A stretch of 64,000 nucleotides of DNA from Priestia iocasae (lineage in GTDB: Bacteria > Bacillota > Bacilli > Bacillales > Bacillaceae_H): positions 620,001-684,000 of the forward strand of contig NZ_JAFBFC010000001.1 in NCBI RefSeq assembly GCF_016909075.1, read 5' to 3'. The notes beneath the pieces were generated by a model that was not told the DNA's origin, made no database searches, and saw only the letters and a list, made by a program, of their open reading frames with translations. This document shows, one piece after another, positions 41,862 to 50,193 of the stretch (position 1 is its first letter; the number at the start of each line of letters is the position of its first letter). A program made the position numbers and the translations under genes.

Positions 41862-42851
41862 ATGAGTTTTTTCAAACGGTTAAAAGAAAAGTTGACTGAA
41901 CAAACAGACTCAGCTACAAAAAAATTTAAAGATGGTATGACGAAAACGCGTGAATCTTTTTCAGGAAAAGTAAATGACCTTGTAGCTCGTTATCGAAAAG
42001 TAGACGAAGACTTTTTTGAAGAGCTAGAAGAAATTCTCATTAGTGCGGATGTTGGTGTATCAACTGTCATGGAACTGATTGATGAATTAAAAATGGAAGT
42101 AAAGCGCCGCAATATCCAAGATCCAAAAGAAGTGCAAGATGTTATTTCAGAGAAATTAATTGAGATTTATGAAAGTGGTCAAGAGCATTTATCTGAAGTG
42201 AACATTCAAAAGGATGGACTAACGGTCATTCTATTTGTTGGTGTGAATGGAGTAGGTAAAACGACAACTATCGGTAAGTTGGCACATAAATATAAACAAG
42301 AAGGAAAATCGGTTGTAATGGCAGCGGGAGATACGTTCCGTGCGGGTGCGATTGAGCAGCTAGAAGTTTGGGGAGATCGTGTTGGTGTTAGTGTTATTAA
42401 ACAATCAGCAGGGTCAGATCCAGCAGCTGTGATGTACGATGCTGTTCAAGCGGCGAAAGCTCGAAAGGCTGATGTTCTATTATGTGATACAGCTGGTCGC
42501 CTTCAAAATAAAGTAAACCTTATGAAAGAGCTGGAAAAGGTAAAGCGTGTTATTGAACGTGAAGTACCTGGCGCTCCTCATGAAGTGTTACTTGTACTCG
42601 ATGCTACAACAGGTCAAAACGCTTTAAGTCAAGCAAAAACGTTCTCCGAAACGACAGATGTTACTGGAATTGTCTTAACGAAGCTAGATGGAACAGCAAA
42701 AGGTGGAATTGTAATCGCAATCCGCAATGAGTTGAATTTACCTGTTAAATTTGTAGGTCTTGGAGAGAAAATGGACGACTTGCAACAGTTCCAGACAGAG
42801 CAGTATGTTTATGGCTTATTTGCTAATCAAGTGGAAGAGGAAGTAGAATAA
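41862..42851 (+). CDS. ftsY: signal recognition particle receptor FtsY
   Basis: Membrane-associated GTPase that receives SRP-bound ribosomes. The 329-residue protein has an N-terminal helical domain and the NG GTPase: FVGVNGVGKTTTIGKLA, DTAGRLQNK, TKLDGTAKGG. The start at 41862 (MSFFKRLKEKL, an amphipathic lipid-binding start) is chosen over 41808, which lies inside smc. Length matches B. subtilis. Confidence 0.96.
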   Translation: MSFFKRLKEKLTEQTDSATKKFKDGMTKTRESFSGKVNDLVARYRKVDEDFFEELEEILISADVGVSTVMELIDELKMEVKRRNIQDPKEVQDVISEKLIEIYESGQEHLSEVNIQKDGLTVILFVGVNGVGKTTTIGKLAHKYKQEGKSVVMAAGDTFRAGAIEQLEVWGDRVGVSVIKQSAGSDPAAVMYDAVQAAKARKADVLLCDTAGRLQNKVNLMKELEKVKRVIEREVPGAPHEVLLVLDATTGQNALSQAKTFSETTDVTGIVLTKLDGTAKGGIVIAIRNELNLPVKFVGLGEKMDDLQQFQTEQYVYGLFANQVEEEVE

Positions 42852-42902
42852 TAGGTAAACGGAGTTAAATAGAAAACATCCTATTTGACTTAGCGTGCCA
42901 GC

Positions 42903-42965
42903 ACACCCTTGTCTCTATAATCTAGCCGTATCAATGGATAGAGGGGCAAGGGTTGTTCTGTTTAT
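42903..42965 (+). terminator. possible terminator hairpin after ftsY
   Basis: ACCCTTG and CTCTAT (42905-42918) can pair with ATAGAG and CAAGGGT (42938-42953), with an internal bulge and a 19-base loop, followed by T-rich sequence. It lies in the 250-base gap before ylxM. Confidence 0.45.
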
Positions 42966-43030
42966 GTATCATTTTTTAGTGGCAGTGACTTTTAAAATTA
43001 ATGCATTTTTTATGGTGTTAAGAAAAAAAC

Positions 43031-43059
43031 TTGACATTCATTTGGCTTCTCTGTAGACT
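43031..43059 (+). promoter_or_regulatory. sigma-A promoter for ylxM-ffh
   Basis: Perfect TTGACA, 17-base spacer, TAGACT. It lies 43 bases before the ylxM start. Confidence 0.78.
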
Positions 43060-43101
43060 GTTATGTTGTAAAGGCTTTTCACTTAACAAGGGGGTAGTCT
43101 T

Positions 43102-43434
43102 ATGCTTGAAAAAACGACAAGAATGAACTATTTATATGACTTCTACCAAGCTTTATTAACACCAAAGCAAAGAAGTTACATGTCACTTTACTATTTAGAT
43201 GACTATTCTCTAGGTGAAATAGCAGAAGAATTTGATGTGAGTCGTCAAGCAGTTTATGATAATATTAAACGTACAGAGCAAATGCTTGAACAATATGAGG
43301 AAAAGCTGTTGTTATTAGAACGATTTCAAGAGCGACAATCAATTGTTCAACAATTGAAAGCTGAGCTTGAACCCGATCTCAAACATAATGACAAGCTTTC
43401 TACTCTTCTAAATTCGCTTGAGAAATTAGATTAG
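43102..43434 (+). CDS. SRP-associated helix-turn-helix protein YlxM
   Basis: A 110-residue member of the UPF0122/YlxM family. A related streptococcal protein modulates the signal recognition particle. The helix-turn-helix lies at about residues 35-55 ([20 protein letters not shown]), resembling sigma-factor region 4, followed by a coiled-coil tail. It begins with GGGGGTAG ahead of the ATG and is 12 bases before ffh. Confidence 0.93.
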   Translation: MLEKTTRMNYLYDFYQALLTPKQRSYMSLYYLDDYSLGEIAEEFDVSRQAVYDNIKRTEQMLEQYEEKLLLLERFQERQSIVQQLKAELEPDLKHNDKLSTLLNSLEKLD

Positions 43435-43446
43435 GGGGCGGCATAC

Positions 43447-44790
43447 ATGGCATTTGAAGGGTTAGCCGACCGTTTACAAAGTACAATGCAAAAGCTAAAA
43501 GGTAAAGGGAAAGTAACAGAAGCTGACGTAAAAGAAATGATGCGTGAAGTGCGACTTGCCCTACTTGAGGCGGATGTAAACTTTAAAGTTGTAAAGGACT
43601 TTGTAAAGCGCGTAAGTGAACGTGCAGTAGGACAAGAAGTGTTAAAAAGCTTAACACCTGGTCAGCAAGTTGTTAAGGTGGTACAAGAAGAGTTAACAGC
43701 GCTGATGGGTGGAGAGCAAAGTAAAATTGCGGTATCAAACCGACCGCCGACCGTCATTATGATGGTAGGTTTACAAGGTGCGGGTAAAACAACGACAACT
43801 GGTAAATTAGCCAATTTATTGCGCAAAAAGTACAATCGTAATCCATTGCTTGTAGCAGGGGATATTTATCGTCCGGCCGCTATTAAACAGTTGGAAACGC
43901 TTGGAAAACAGTTGAGCATGCCTGTCTTTTCACTAGGTGACCAAGTTAGTCCTGTTGAGATTGCCAAGCAAGCCATTGCGCATGCAAAAGCAGAGCATCA
44001 TGACTATGTGTTAATTGATACAGCGGGTCGCTTGCATATTGATGAAAATTTAATGGATGAGCTACAACAAATAAAAGAGTTGTCAAATCCAGATGAAATT
44101 TTCCTTGTTGTTGATGCAATGACAGGACAAGATGCAGTAAATGTGGCTGACAGCTTTAATAAACAGCTTGGTTTAACAGGTGTTGTTTTAACGAAACTTG
44201 ATGGTGATACTCGTGGTGGTGCGGCACTTTCTATTCGTTCTGTCACAAACACACCAATTAAATTTGTTGGTCTTGGAGAAAAGCTGGATGCATTAGAAGC
44301 GTTCCATCCTGAACGTATGGCATCTCGTATTCTAGGAATGGGTGATGTATTGTCACTTATTGAAAAAGCTCAAGCAAATGTTGATGAAGAAAAGGCAAAA
44401 GAGCTAGAAGCAAAGCTCCGTACGCTTTCTTTTACATTTGATGATTTCCTAGAACAGCTTGGACAAGTACGTAAAATGGGTCCACTTGATGAATTAATTG
44501 GCATGCTTCCAGGTGCTAATAAAGTTAAAGGCCTAAAAAATTTACAAGTAGATGAAAAACAAATCAGTCATGTGGAAGCGATTATTCAGTCCATGACAAA
44601 AGAAGAAAAAGATCATCCAGATATCATAAATGCTAGCCGTAAAAAGCGTATTGCAAAAGGTAGCGGTCGATCTGTTCAAGAGGTTAATCGCCTCTTAAAA
44701 CAGTTTGAAGATATGAAGAAAATGATGAAGCAAATGACAAGCATGTCAAAAGGTAAGAAAAAGGGAATGAAGTTTCCGTTTTTATCTTAA
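43447..44790 (+). CDS. ffh: signal recognition particle protein Ffh
   Basis: SRP54 homolog that binds signal sequences on ribosomes. The 447-residue protein has the N domain, G domain (MVGLQGAGKTTTTGKLA, DTAGRLHID, TKLDGDTRGGAALS) and the methionine-rich M domain (KMGPLDELIGMLPG, RKKRIAKGSGRSVQEVNRLL, MKKMMKQMTSM). It is encoded beside ylxM and downstream of its receptor gene ftsY. Confidence 0.97.
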   Translation: MAFEGLADRLQSTMQKLKGKGKVTEADVKEMMREVRLALLEADVNFKVVKDFVKRVSERAVGQEVLKSLTPGQQVVKVVQEELTALMGGEQSKIAVSNRPPTVIMMVGLQGAGKTTTTGKLANLLRKKYNRNPLLVAGDIYRPAAIKQLETLGKQLSMPVFSLGDQVSPVEIAKQAIAHAKAEHHDYVLIDTAGRLHIDENLMDELQQIKELSNPDEIFLVVDAMTGQDAVNVADSFNKQLGLTGVVLTKLDGDTRGGAALSIRSVTNTPIKFVGLGEKLDALEAFHPERMASRILGMGDVLSLIEKAQANVDEEKAKELEAKLRTLSFTFDDFLEQLGQVRKMGPLDELIGMLPGANKVKGLKNLQVDEKQISHVEAIIQSMTKEEKDHPDIINASRKKRIAKGSGRSVQEVNRLLKQFEDMKKMMKQMTSMSKGKKKGMKFPFLS

Positions 44791-44823
44791 CGAAAATAAT
44801 TTTCCACTGTTAAGAAAAAAACC

Positions 44824-44853
44824 TTTACAACCAATTAATCTTTTTGTTATTAT
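44824..44853 (+). promoter_or_regulatory. candidate sigma-A promoter for rpsP
   Basis: TTTACA, 18-base spacer, TATTAT, 37 bases before the rpsP start. Confidence 0.6.
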
Positions 44854-44866
44854 ATTATCTTGTTGA

Positions 44867-45163
<297 letters not shown>

Positions 45164-45174
45164 TCTAGCCTGAG

Positions 45175-45405
45175 ATGACATCTTTAATCGAAACGATTGT
45201 AAAAGCGCTTGTTGATTATCCAGAAGATGTGATGATTCAAGAGAATTCTGAGGAAACAAAATTGACATATGTCATAAAAGTTCATCCAGAAGACGTTGGA
45301 AAAATCATTGGAAAACAAGGTCGCGTTGCAAAAGCAATTCGAACTGTTGTCTATACAGCAGCATCTCAGTATGATAAGAAAGTGTATGTAGAAATACACG
45401 AATAA
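45175..45405 (+). CDS. khpA: RNA-binding KH-domain protein KhpA (YlqC)
   Basis: A 76-residue single KH-domain protein; in Gram-positive cocci KhpA partners with KhpB/Jag in small-RNA binding and cell-length control. The KH GXXG loop is GKQG, within DVGKIIGKQGRVAKAIRTVV. The ATG has no clear Shine-Dalgarno sequence (TAGCCTGAG), so translation may be coupled to rpsP. It is followed by a terminator. Confidence 0.92.
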   Translation: MTSLIETIVKALVDYPEDVMIQENSEETKLTYVIKVHPEDVGKIIGKQGRVAKAIRTVVYTAASQYDKKVYVEIHE

Positions 45406-45436
45406 AAAAGGGAGAGGGCTAACCTCCCCTTTTTTT
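45404..45436 (+). terminator. intrinsic terminator after khpA
   Basis: G-rich arm (AAAAAAGGGAGAGGG) facing CCTCCCC followed by seven T. Confidence 0.85.
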
Positions 45437-45473
45437 GTGTTATTTTATATACTAAACAATAGGAGGGATGCTG

Positions 45474-45857
45474 GTGTATATTTTACAGCGAGTCGTCGTC
45501 AAGCAAGTGTTAACGGAAACGAGTAAGCAAGATTTGTATGAGCGCTTTCGAGAACGTAAGTTACAACTTCAAAAAGAAATTGATCAGTTAACGTTTCAAT
45601 TTAAACAAACAGAAAGAATAAAGAAATCTTCCTCTTTACTCCTTTCTCAATTTAATAAAGAAAAAGAAAACCGTTTAGAAAAGATTCAAGTTCTTGATTT
45701 TCAAATTGAACAATTAGATAAACTAACAATAGGTAGTGAGTTGGTTGAAAAGGAAGTAGAGGGTCTTATTGAAGTTCATGTTGGTGATGAATGGAATAAG
45801 GTTCAGCAAACGAAAACAATCGTTCTTAAAGATGGAATTGTAATAGATATTAGATAG
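45474..45857 (+). CDS. YlqD family protein (coiled coil, unknown function)
   Basis: A 127-residue protein matching the YlqD family found between khpA and rimM in Bacillaceae. It is mostly a charged helix with coiled-coil character (about 20-85) and a short C-terminal beta region ([22 protein letters not shown]). The GTG at 45474 is preferred because AGGAGGG at 45461-45467 is six bases ahead; the ATG at 45468 directly abuts that sequence. No function is known to me. Confidence 0.85.
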   Translation: MYILQRVVVKQVLTETSKQDLYERFRERKLQLQKEIDQLTFQFKQTERIKKSSSLLLSQFNKEKENRLEKIQVLDFQIEQLDKLTIGSELVEKEVEGLIEVHVGDEWNKVQQTKTIVLKDGIVIDIR

Positions 45858-45871
45858 AGGTGAATGGGTTT

Positions 45872-46390
45872 ATGGAAAAGTGGTTTAATGTTGGGAAGAT
45901 TGTAAATACACATGGTGTTAAAGGAGAGGTGCGTGTCGTATCTCGTACAGACTTTATTGATGAGCGATATAAGGTTGGAAATACGCTATACATATTTAAA
46001 GAAAATAGTGACGAAGGCATCGAAGTGAAGGTGGCTAGTCACCGTCAGCATAAGTCATTTGACCTTCTTACGTTTGAAGGTTATGACAATGTTAATGATG
46101 TGGAACAATTTAAAAATAGCTTACTAAAAGTGCAAGAAGACCAACTTGGTGAGCTAAATGAAGGAGAGTTTTACTTTCATGAAATTATTGGCTGCCAAGT
46201 AGTGACAGAAGATGGAGAAGAAATTGGTAAAATCAAAGAAATTTTAACACCTGGTGCGAATGATGTTTGGGTAATTCAGCGAAAAGGAAAGAAAGAAGTG
46301 CTTATTCCTTATATTGATGAGATTGTTCAATCAGTAGATATTGCCAATCAGGTTGTGAAAATCCGTGTAATGGAAGGGTTATTAGACTAA
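45872..46390 (+). CDS. rimM: ribosome maturation factor RimM
   Basis: Assists assembly of the 30S head near S19. The 172-residue protein has the N-terminal RimM domain ([17 protein letters not shown]) and a C-terminal PRC barrel ([27 protein letters not shown]). The start at 45872 ([10 protein letters not shown]) with GAGGTGA eight bases ahead is chosen over the GTG at 45860, which is part of that ribosome binding site. The stop overlaps the trmD start by one base. Confidence 0.95.
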   Translation: MEKWFNVGKIVNTHGVKGEVRVVSRTDFIDERYKVGNTLYIFKENSDEGIEVKVASHRQHKSFDLLTFEGYDNVNDVEQFKNSLLKVQEDQLGELNEGEFYFHEIIGCQVVTEDGEEIGKIKEILTPGANDVWVIQRKGKKEVLIPYIDEIVQSVDIANQVVKIRVMEGLLD

Positions 46391-47124
46391 TGAAGATTGA
46401 TGTGCTGTCATTATTTCCTCCGATGTTTGAAGGGGTATTCGGTGAATCGATTTTAAAGAAAGCGCAAGAGAAAGAAGCCGTTCAATTCAACGTCATCAAT
46501 TTCCGTCAGTATTCAGATAATAAACATCAAACCGTGGATGACTACCCTTATGGTGGTGGTGCTGGTATGGTTTTAAAGCCACAGCCTATTTTTGATGCTG
46601 TAGCTGATTTAACAAAAGAGTCGAAGCAAGCTCGTGTAATTTTATTATGTCCGCAAGGAGAAAAGTACACACAACCCAAAGCAGAAGAGTTAGCAAAAGA
46701 AGAACACCTTATTTTTATTTGTGGTCATTATGAAGGATATGATGAGCGAATTCGAGAGCATGTTGTCACAGACGAAATTTCCATTGGTGACTTCGTTCTT
46801 ACCGGTGGAGAATTAGGTGCGATGGTTGTCATTGATAGTGTCGTTCGATTGCTTCCTGGAGTCCTTGGTAATGATGTATCAGCAGTGAAAGATTCGCATA
46901 GCACAGGTTTACTCGAACACCCTCACTATACGAGACCAGCAGACTTTAGAGGGATGAAGGTACCTGATGTGTTGATGTCTGGTGATCATCAAAAAATTGA
47001 ACGATGGCGTGAACGTGAAACGCTCAAAAGAACGCTCACTCGACGACCGGATATGCTCGAAAAAATAGAGCTGACAACCGAGCAACAAAGATTATTAGCA
47101 GAGGTTAAAAACGAGGAAAAGTAA
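46390..47124 (+). CDS. trmD: tRNA (guanine-37-N1)-methyltransferase
   Basis: SPOUT-class knotted methyltransferase that makes m1G37 and prevents frameshifting. The 244-residue protein starts [20 protein letters not shown] and has the knot segments [22 protein letters not shown] and [15 protein letters not shown]. It is translationally linked to rimM. Confidence 0.97.
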   Translation: MKIDVLSLFPPMFEGVFGESILKKAQEKEAVQFNVINFRQYSDNKHQTVDDYPYGGGAGMVLKPQPIFDAVADLTKESKQARVILLCPQGEKYTQPKAEELAKEEHLIFICGHYEGYDERIREHVVTDEISIGDFVLTGGELGAMVVIDSVVRLLPGVLGNDVSAVKDSHSTGLLEHPHYTRPADFRGMKVPDVLMSGDHQKIERWRERETLKRTLTRRPDMLEKIELTTEQQRLLAEVKNEEK

Positions 47125-47167
47125 ATAGAATTCTATTTTTCTCACAATAAAAAATATTTATCTTATC

Positions 47168-47196
47168 TTGCATATACCTTTAGATTGTGCTAAGAT
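47168..47196 (+). promoter_or_regulatory. sigma-A promoter for rplS
   Basis: TTGCAT, 17-base spacer, TAAGAT with TGC directly ahead, an extended -10. It gives a leader of about 100 bases before rplS. Confidence 0.75.
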
Positions 47197-47202
47197 ATTC
47201 CT

Positions 47203-47306
47203 TGTGGCTAAGGCAGGATATGCCCATGCCTGTTAAAACGATGTTCCGCTGCAATGATTTAAATAGCATTGATAAGAGCATCTGTTGGAAGGAGTTGAAA
47301 CACGCG
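47203..47306 (+). ncRNA. probable L19 leader (ribosomal protein autoregulatory leader)
   Basis: The 5' untranslated region of rplS. Bacillus rplS genes carry a structured L19 leader, and here the leader contains a GC-rich hairpin-forming stretch, GGCAGGATATGCCCATGCCTG, near its 5' end plus further paired segments before GGAAGGAG. Assigned by position and the visible stem; the exact fold was not computed. Confidence 0.5.
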
Positions 47307-47651
47307 ATGCAAAAATTAATCGAAGAAATCACAAAAGAACAATTAAAAACAGACCTTCCTGAGTTCCGCCCAGGTGATACTGTACGTGTACATGTAAACA
47401 TCGTTGAGGGTAACCGTGAACGTATTCAGGTATTCGAAGGTGTTGTTATTAAGCGTCGTGGTGGTGGTATTAGCGAAACATTCACAGTTCGTAAGGTATC
47501 TTACGGTGTTGGTGTTGAGCGTACATTCCCACTTCACACGCCAAAAATTGCAAAAATCGAAGTTATGCGTCGTGGTAAAGTACGCCGTGCGAAACTTTAC
47601 TACCTACGTGCTCTTCGCGGTAAAGCTGCGCGTATTAAAGAGATTCGATAA
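47307..47651 (+). CDS. rplS: 50S ribosomal protein L19
   Basis: A 114-residue ribosomal protein at the 30S-50S interface. It starts [20 protein letters not shown] and has [20 protein letters not shown] and [20 protein letters not shown]. The ATG at 47307 has GGAAGGAG ahead; a long in-frame extension upstream lies in the leader and is not translated. It has its own promoter, separating it from trmD. Confidence 0.97.
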   Translation: MQKLIEEITKEQLKTDLPEFRPGDTVRVHVNIVEGNRERIQVFEGVVIKRRGGGISETFTVRKVSYGVGVERTFPLHTPKIAKIEVMRRGKVRRAKLYYLRALRGKAARIKEIR

Positions 47652-47656
47652 TGATG

Positions 47657-47685
47657 AGGGAGCTTGTTTAACAAGCTCCTTTTTT
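47657..47685 (+). terminator. intrinsic terminator after rplS
   Basis: Stem GGAGCTTG/CAAGCTCC with a short T/A loop, then six T. Confidence 0.92.
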
Positions 47686-47690
47686 CAAAT

Positions 47691-47711
47691 TCAAAATGAT
47701 TTTCATTATGA
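47691..47711 (+). promoter_or_regulatory. Fur-like palindrome upstream of lepB
   Basis: The 21 bases at 47691-47711 agree with the (7-1-7)x2 Fur box at 16 of 21 positions, and 47699-47715 is a perfect palindrome (ATTTTCAT, T, ATGAAAAT). It lies 65 bases before lepB and just after the rplS terminator. A second symmetrical pair, TGCCTAA/TTAGGCA, follows at 47718-47750. Confidence 0.35.
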
Positions 47712-47775
47712 AAATAGTGCCTAATCATTTAAAATAAAGTATGTTAGGCAGTATATAAAGGTTGGGGGACTGAGA

Positions 47776-48330
47776 ATGGCCCGTGAAAAAAGTGAGCTAT
47801 GGGAATGGTTAAAAGCTATTGTAATTGCTGTTTTATTAGCTGCTGTCATTCGCTATTTTTTATTTGCGCCGATTGTTGTAGATGGACTATCAATGATGCC
47901 TACCCTACATGATCAAAACCGTATGATTGTCAATAAACTTTCCTATAAAATTGGAGAGCCCGAGCGCTTTGATATCGTTGTGTTTCATGCAACAGAAGAC
48001 AAAGATTACATAAAGCGTATTATTGGTTTACCAGGAGATCATATTGAATACAAAGATGATGTGTTATATATAAACGGTAAGCCGTATGATGAACCGTACT
48101 TAGAACAGTATAAAAGTGAAATCATTGACGGTAGCTTAACGCAAGACTTTAAGCTAGAAGACATTACAGGCGGACAAGCGGTTGTTCCTGAGAATCATAT
48201 ATTTGTGATGGGAGATAATCGTCGCTATAGTAAAGATAGCCGTCAAATAGGCTTTATTGAAATGGATCGCGTATTAGGAGAAACAAACACCGTATACTGG
48301 CCTATTAAAGAGGCTCGTATTGCGGATTGA
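47776..48330 (+). CDS. lepB: type I signal peptidase
   Basis: Cleaves signal peptides from exported proteins at the outer face of the membrane. The 184-residue protein has one N-terminal membrane anchor (about 11-30), the catalytic Ser39 in DGLSMMPTL and Lys80 in DYIKRIIGLPGD, and the conserved GDNR motif (HIFVMGDNRRYSKDSR). It is of the SipS/SipT size class. TTGGGGG precedes the ATG. In B. subtilis this position, between rplS and rbgA, lacks a signal peptidase as far as I recall. Confidence 0.95.
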   Translation: MAREKSELWEWLKAIVIAVLLAAVIRYFLFAPIVVDGLSMMPTLHDQNRMIVNKLSYKIGEPERFDIVVFHATEDKDYIKRIIGLPGDHIEYKDDVLYINGKPYDEPYLEQYKSEIIDGSLTQDFKLEDITGGQAVVPENHIFVMGDNRRYSKDSRQIGFIEMDRVLGETNTVYWPIKEARIAD

Positions 48331-48358
48331 TTAGAGAGAATTAAGTAGGTGAAAGACC

Positions 48359-49231
48359 ATGACCATTCAATGGTTTCCGGGACATATGGCTAAAGCCAGA
48401 AGACAAGTCACGGAAAAATTAAAATTAATTGATATTGTATATGAGTTAGTAGATGCACGTATACCACAATCATCAAGAAACCCCATGATTGATGAAATTA
48501 TTTCGAATAAGCCACGTCTTGTTCTGTTGAACAAAGTAGATAAAGCAGATCCTCGTGTAACTGAACAATGGCTATCTTATTATCGTGAGAAGGGTATACG
48601 AGCAATTGCAATTGATGCACAAGCTGGTAAAGGAATGAAACAAATTGTATCAGCTTCAAACGAATTGTTAAAAGAAAAATTTGATCGTATGAAAGCAAAA
48701 GGAATTGTTAAACCACGTGCAATTCGAGCAATGATTGTAGGTATTCCTAATGTTGGAAAATCGACATTGATTAATCGCTTGGCAAGCAAAAAAATTGCTA
48801 AAACAGGAGATCGCCCAGGTATAACGCAAGCACAACAATGGATTAAAGTTGGGAAAGAGCTTGAATTACTAGATACTCCAGGGATTTTATGGCCAAAATT
48901 TGAAGATCCGATTGTTGGTTATAAACTAGCAACAACAGGCGCAATCAAAGATACCATTATTAACTTACAAGATATTGCAGTCTATGCATTAAGGTTTTTA
49001 ACAGAGCATTATCCAGAAGCATTAAAAGCACGCTATGGGCTAGAAAATATCCCTGAAGAGATTGTTGACCTATTTGATGCAATTGGCACAAAGAGAGGTT
49101 GTTTAATGCCAGGAGGGCTTATTGATTACGATAAGACCGCAGAACTTATTTTACGAGAGTTACGTACCGATAAAATTGGAACCTTTACGTTTGACTTTCC
49201 ACAAGAGTTTAATGAGAAAGTTAGTGAATGA
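48359..49231 (+). CDS. rbgA: ribosome biogenesis GTPase RbgA (YlqF)
   Basis: Essential factor for late 50S assembly. The 290-residue protein is a circularly permuted GTPase: G4 LLNKVDKAD precedes G1 [15 protein letters not shown], then G3 [11 protein letters not shown]. It starts [15 protein letters not shown], typical of the family. AGGTGAAAG precedes the ATG. It is 28 bases after lepB, so probably co-transcribed. A repeat-type hairpin follows its stop. Confidence 0.96.
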   Translation: MTIQWFPGHMAKARRQVTEKLKLIDIVYELVDARIPQSSRNPMIDEIISNKPRLVLLNKVDKADPRVTEQWLSYYREKGIRAIAIDAQAGKGMKQIVSASNELLKEKFDRMKAKGIVKPRAIRAMIVGIPNVGKSTLINRLASKKIAKTGDRPGITQAQQWIKVGKELELLDTPGILWPKFEDPIVGYKLATTGAIKDTIINLQDIAVYALRFLTEHYPEALKARYGLENIPEEIVDLFDAIGTKRGCLMPGGLIDYDKTAELILRELRTDKIGTFTFDFPQEFNEKVSE

Positions 49232-49244
49232 ACGTGATTAAATT

Positions 49245-49300
49245 AAATGGACCGTCACATAAATCCAGAACAATCAAGGATTTTAGTTGGCGGTCCATTT
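49245..49300. repeat. palindromic intergenic element, copy 2
   Basis: Arms AAATGGACCG (49245-49254) and CGGTCCATTT (49291-49300) with a 36-base interior that holds an AAATCC/GGATTT inverted repeat. Arms and interior length match the element at 10190-10247. It could terminate rbgA transcription, but no U-tract follows. Confidence 0.6.
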
Positions 49301-49351
49301 TGCGTGAAATATATTTTTGGTTCTACTTCAAAAAAATTATTTTGATTGAGA

Positions 49352-49378
49352 TAACAAAGGAAGAAAAGCCGACGATAT
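49352..49378 (+). promoter_or_regulatory. sigma-D-like promoter upstream of rnhB-ylqG-ylqH
   Basis: TAAC, 15-base spacer, GACGATAT; the sigma-D (motility) consensus is TAAA-N15-GCCGATAT, so 10 of 12 positions match at the ideal spacing. The ribosome binding site of rnhB begins about 12 bases after the -10. Confidence 0.45.
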
Positions 49379-49405
49379 AAAATTTAGATAAAGGTGAGAA
49401 GCAGT

Positions 49406-50179
49406 ATGAAACGAACAATAAAAGAAATTAAGCAAATGTTACATGACGTAAACTCTACAGAAGATGCCTTTTTTAAAGAGTGCGAGCAAGATGAACGAAA
49501 AGGAGTACAACAGCTGCTAAAGCAAAAACTCAAACAATTTGAAACAGAAGAGACATTACATGCTCAATTTCACGAAATGCTTCGTTATGAAAACGAATTA
49601 TACACAAAAGGAATTGAATGGATTGCTGGCGTAGATGAAGTAGGTCGAGGACCATTAGCAGGACCTGTAGTAGCTGCCGCTGTTATTTTACCAAAAGACT
49701 TTTATTTGCCAGGCTTAACAGATTCTAAAAAGGTGTCTGAACAAAAAAGAGAAGCGTACTATGAGACAATTATGAATAAAGCAATGGCTGTTGGAATCGG
49801 CATTATTGAAGCTTCTATTATTGATGAAATTAATATTTATGAGGCAACAAAAAAAGCGATGCAACAAGCTGTTGAAACATTATCTTTTTCTCCTCAATAT
49901 TTATTGATTGATGCCATGAAGTTACCAAATGTGAACATCCCTCAAGTATCAATTATTAAAGGAGATGCAACAAGTATTTCCATTGCTGCAAGCTCTATTA
50001 TTGCGAAAGTAACGAGAGATCGTATGATGAAAGAGCTAGGAGAAAAGTATCCTGCGTACGGATTTGAAAAGCACATGGGCTATGGAACAAGTCAACATCT
50101 AGAAGCAATCGATACGCACGGTGTATTAGAACAGCATCGTAAGTCATTTGCCCCTATTAAAGATCGATTTATAAAGTAA
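49406..50179 (+). CDS. rnhB: ribonuclease HII
   Basis: Removes RNA, including single ribonucleotides, from DNA duplexes. The 257-residue protein has about 70 residues of N-terminal helix, then [21 protein letters not shown] (first acidic residues), [22 protein letters not shown] and [10 protein letters not shown]. The start at 49406 has AAAGGTGAG ahead; an in-frame start at 49394 is less likely. It precedes ylqG by 14 bases. Confidence 0.96.
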   Translation: MKRTIKEIKQMLHDVNSTEDAFFKECEQDERKGVQQLLKQKLKQFETEETLHAQFHEMLRYENELYTKGIEWIAGVDEVGRGPLAGPVVAAAVILPKDFYLPGLTDSKKVSEQKREAYYETIMNKAMAVGIGIIEASIIDEINIYEATKKAMQQAVETLSFSPQYLLIDAMKLPNVNIPQVSIIKGDATSISIAASSIIAKVTRDRMMKELGEKYPAYGFEKHMGYGTSQHLEAIDTHGVLEQHRKSFAPIKDRFIK

Positions 50180-50193
50180 AGGAGAGAAGTGTA

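Noticed and set aside
47404-47724. Plus-strand 106-codon frame overlapping rplS
   Set aside because: Out-of-frame reading of the conserved L19 gene that runs through its terminator.
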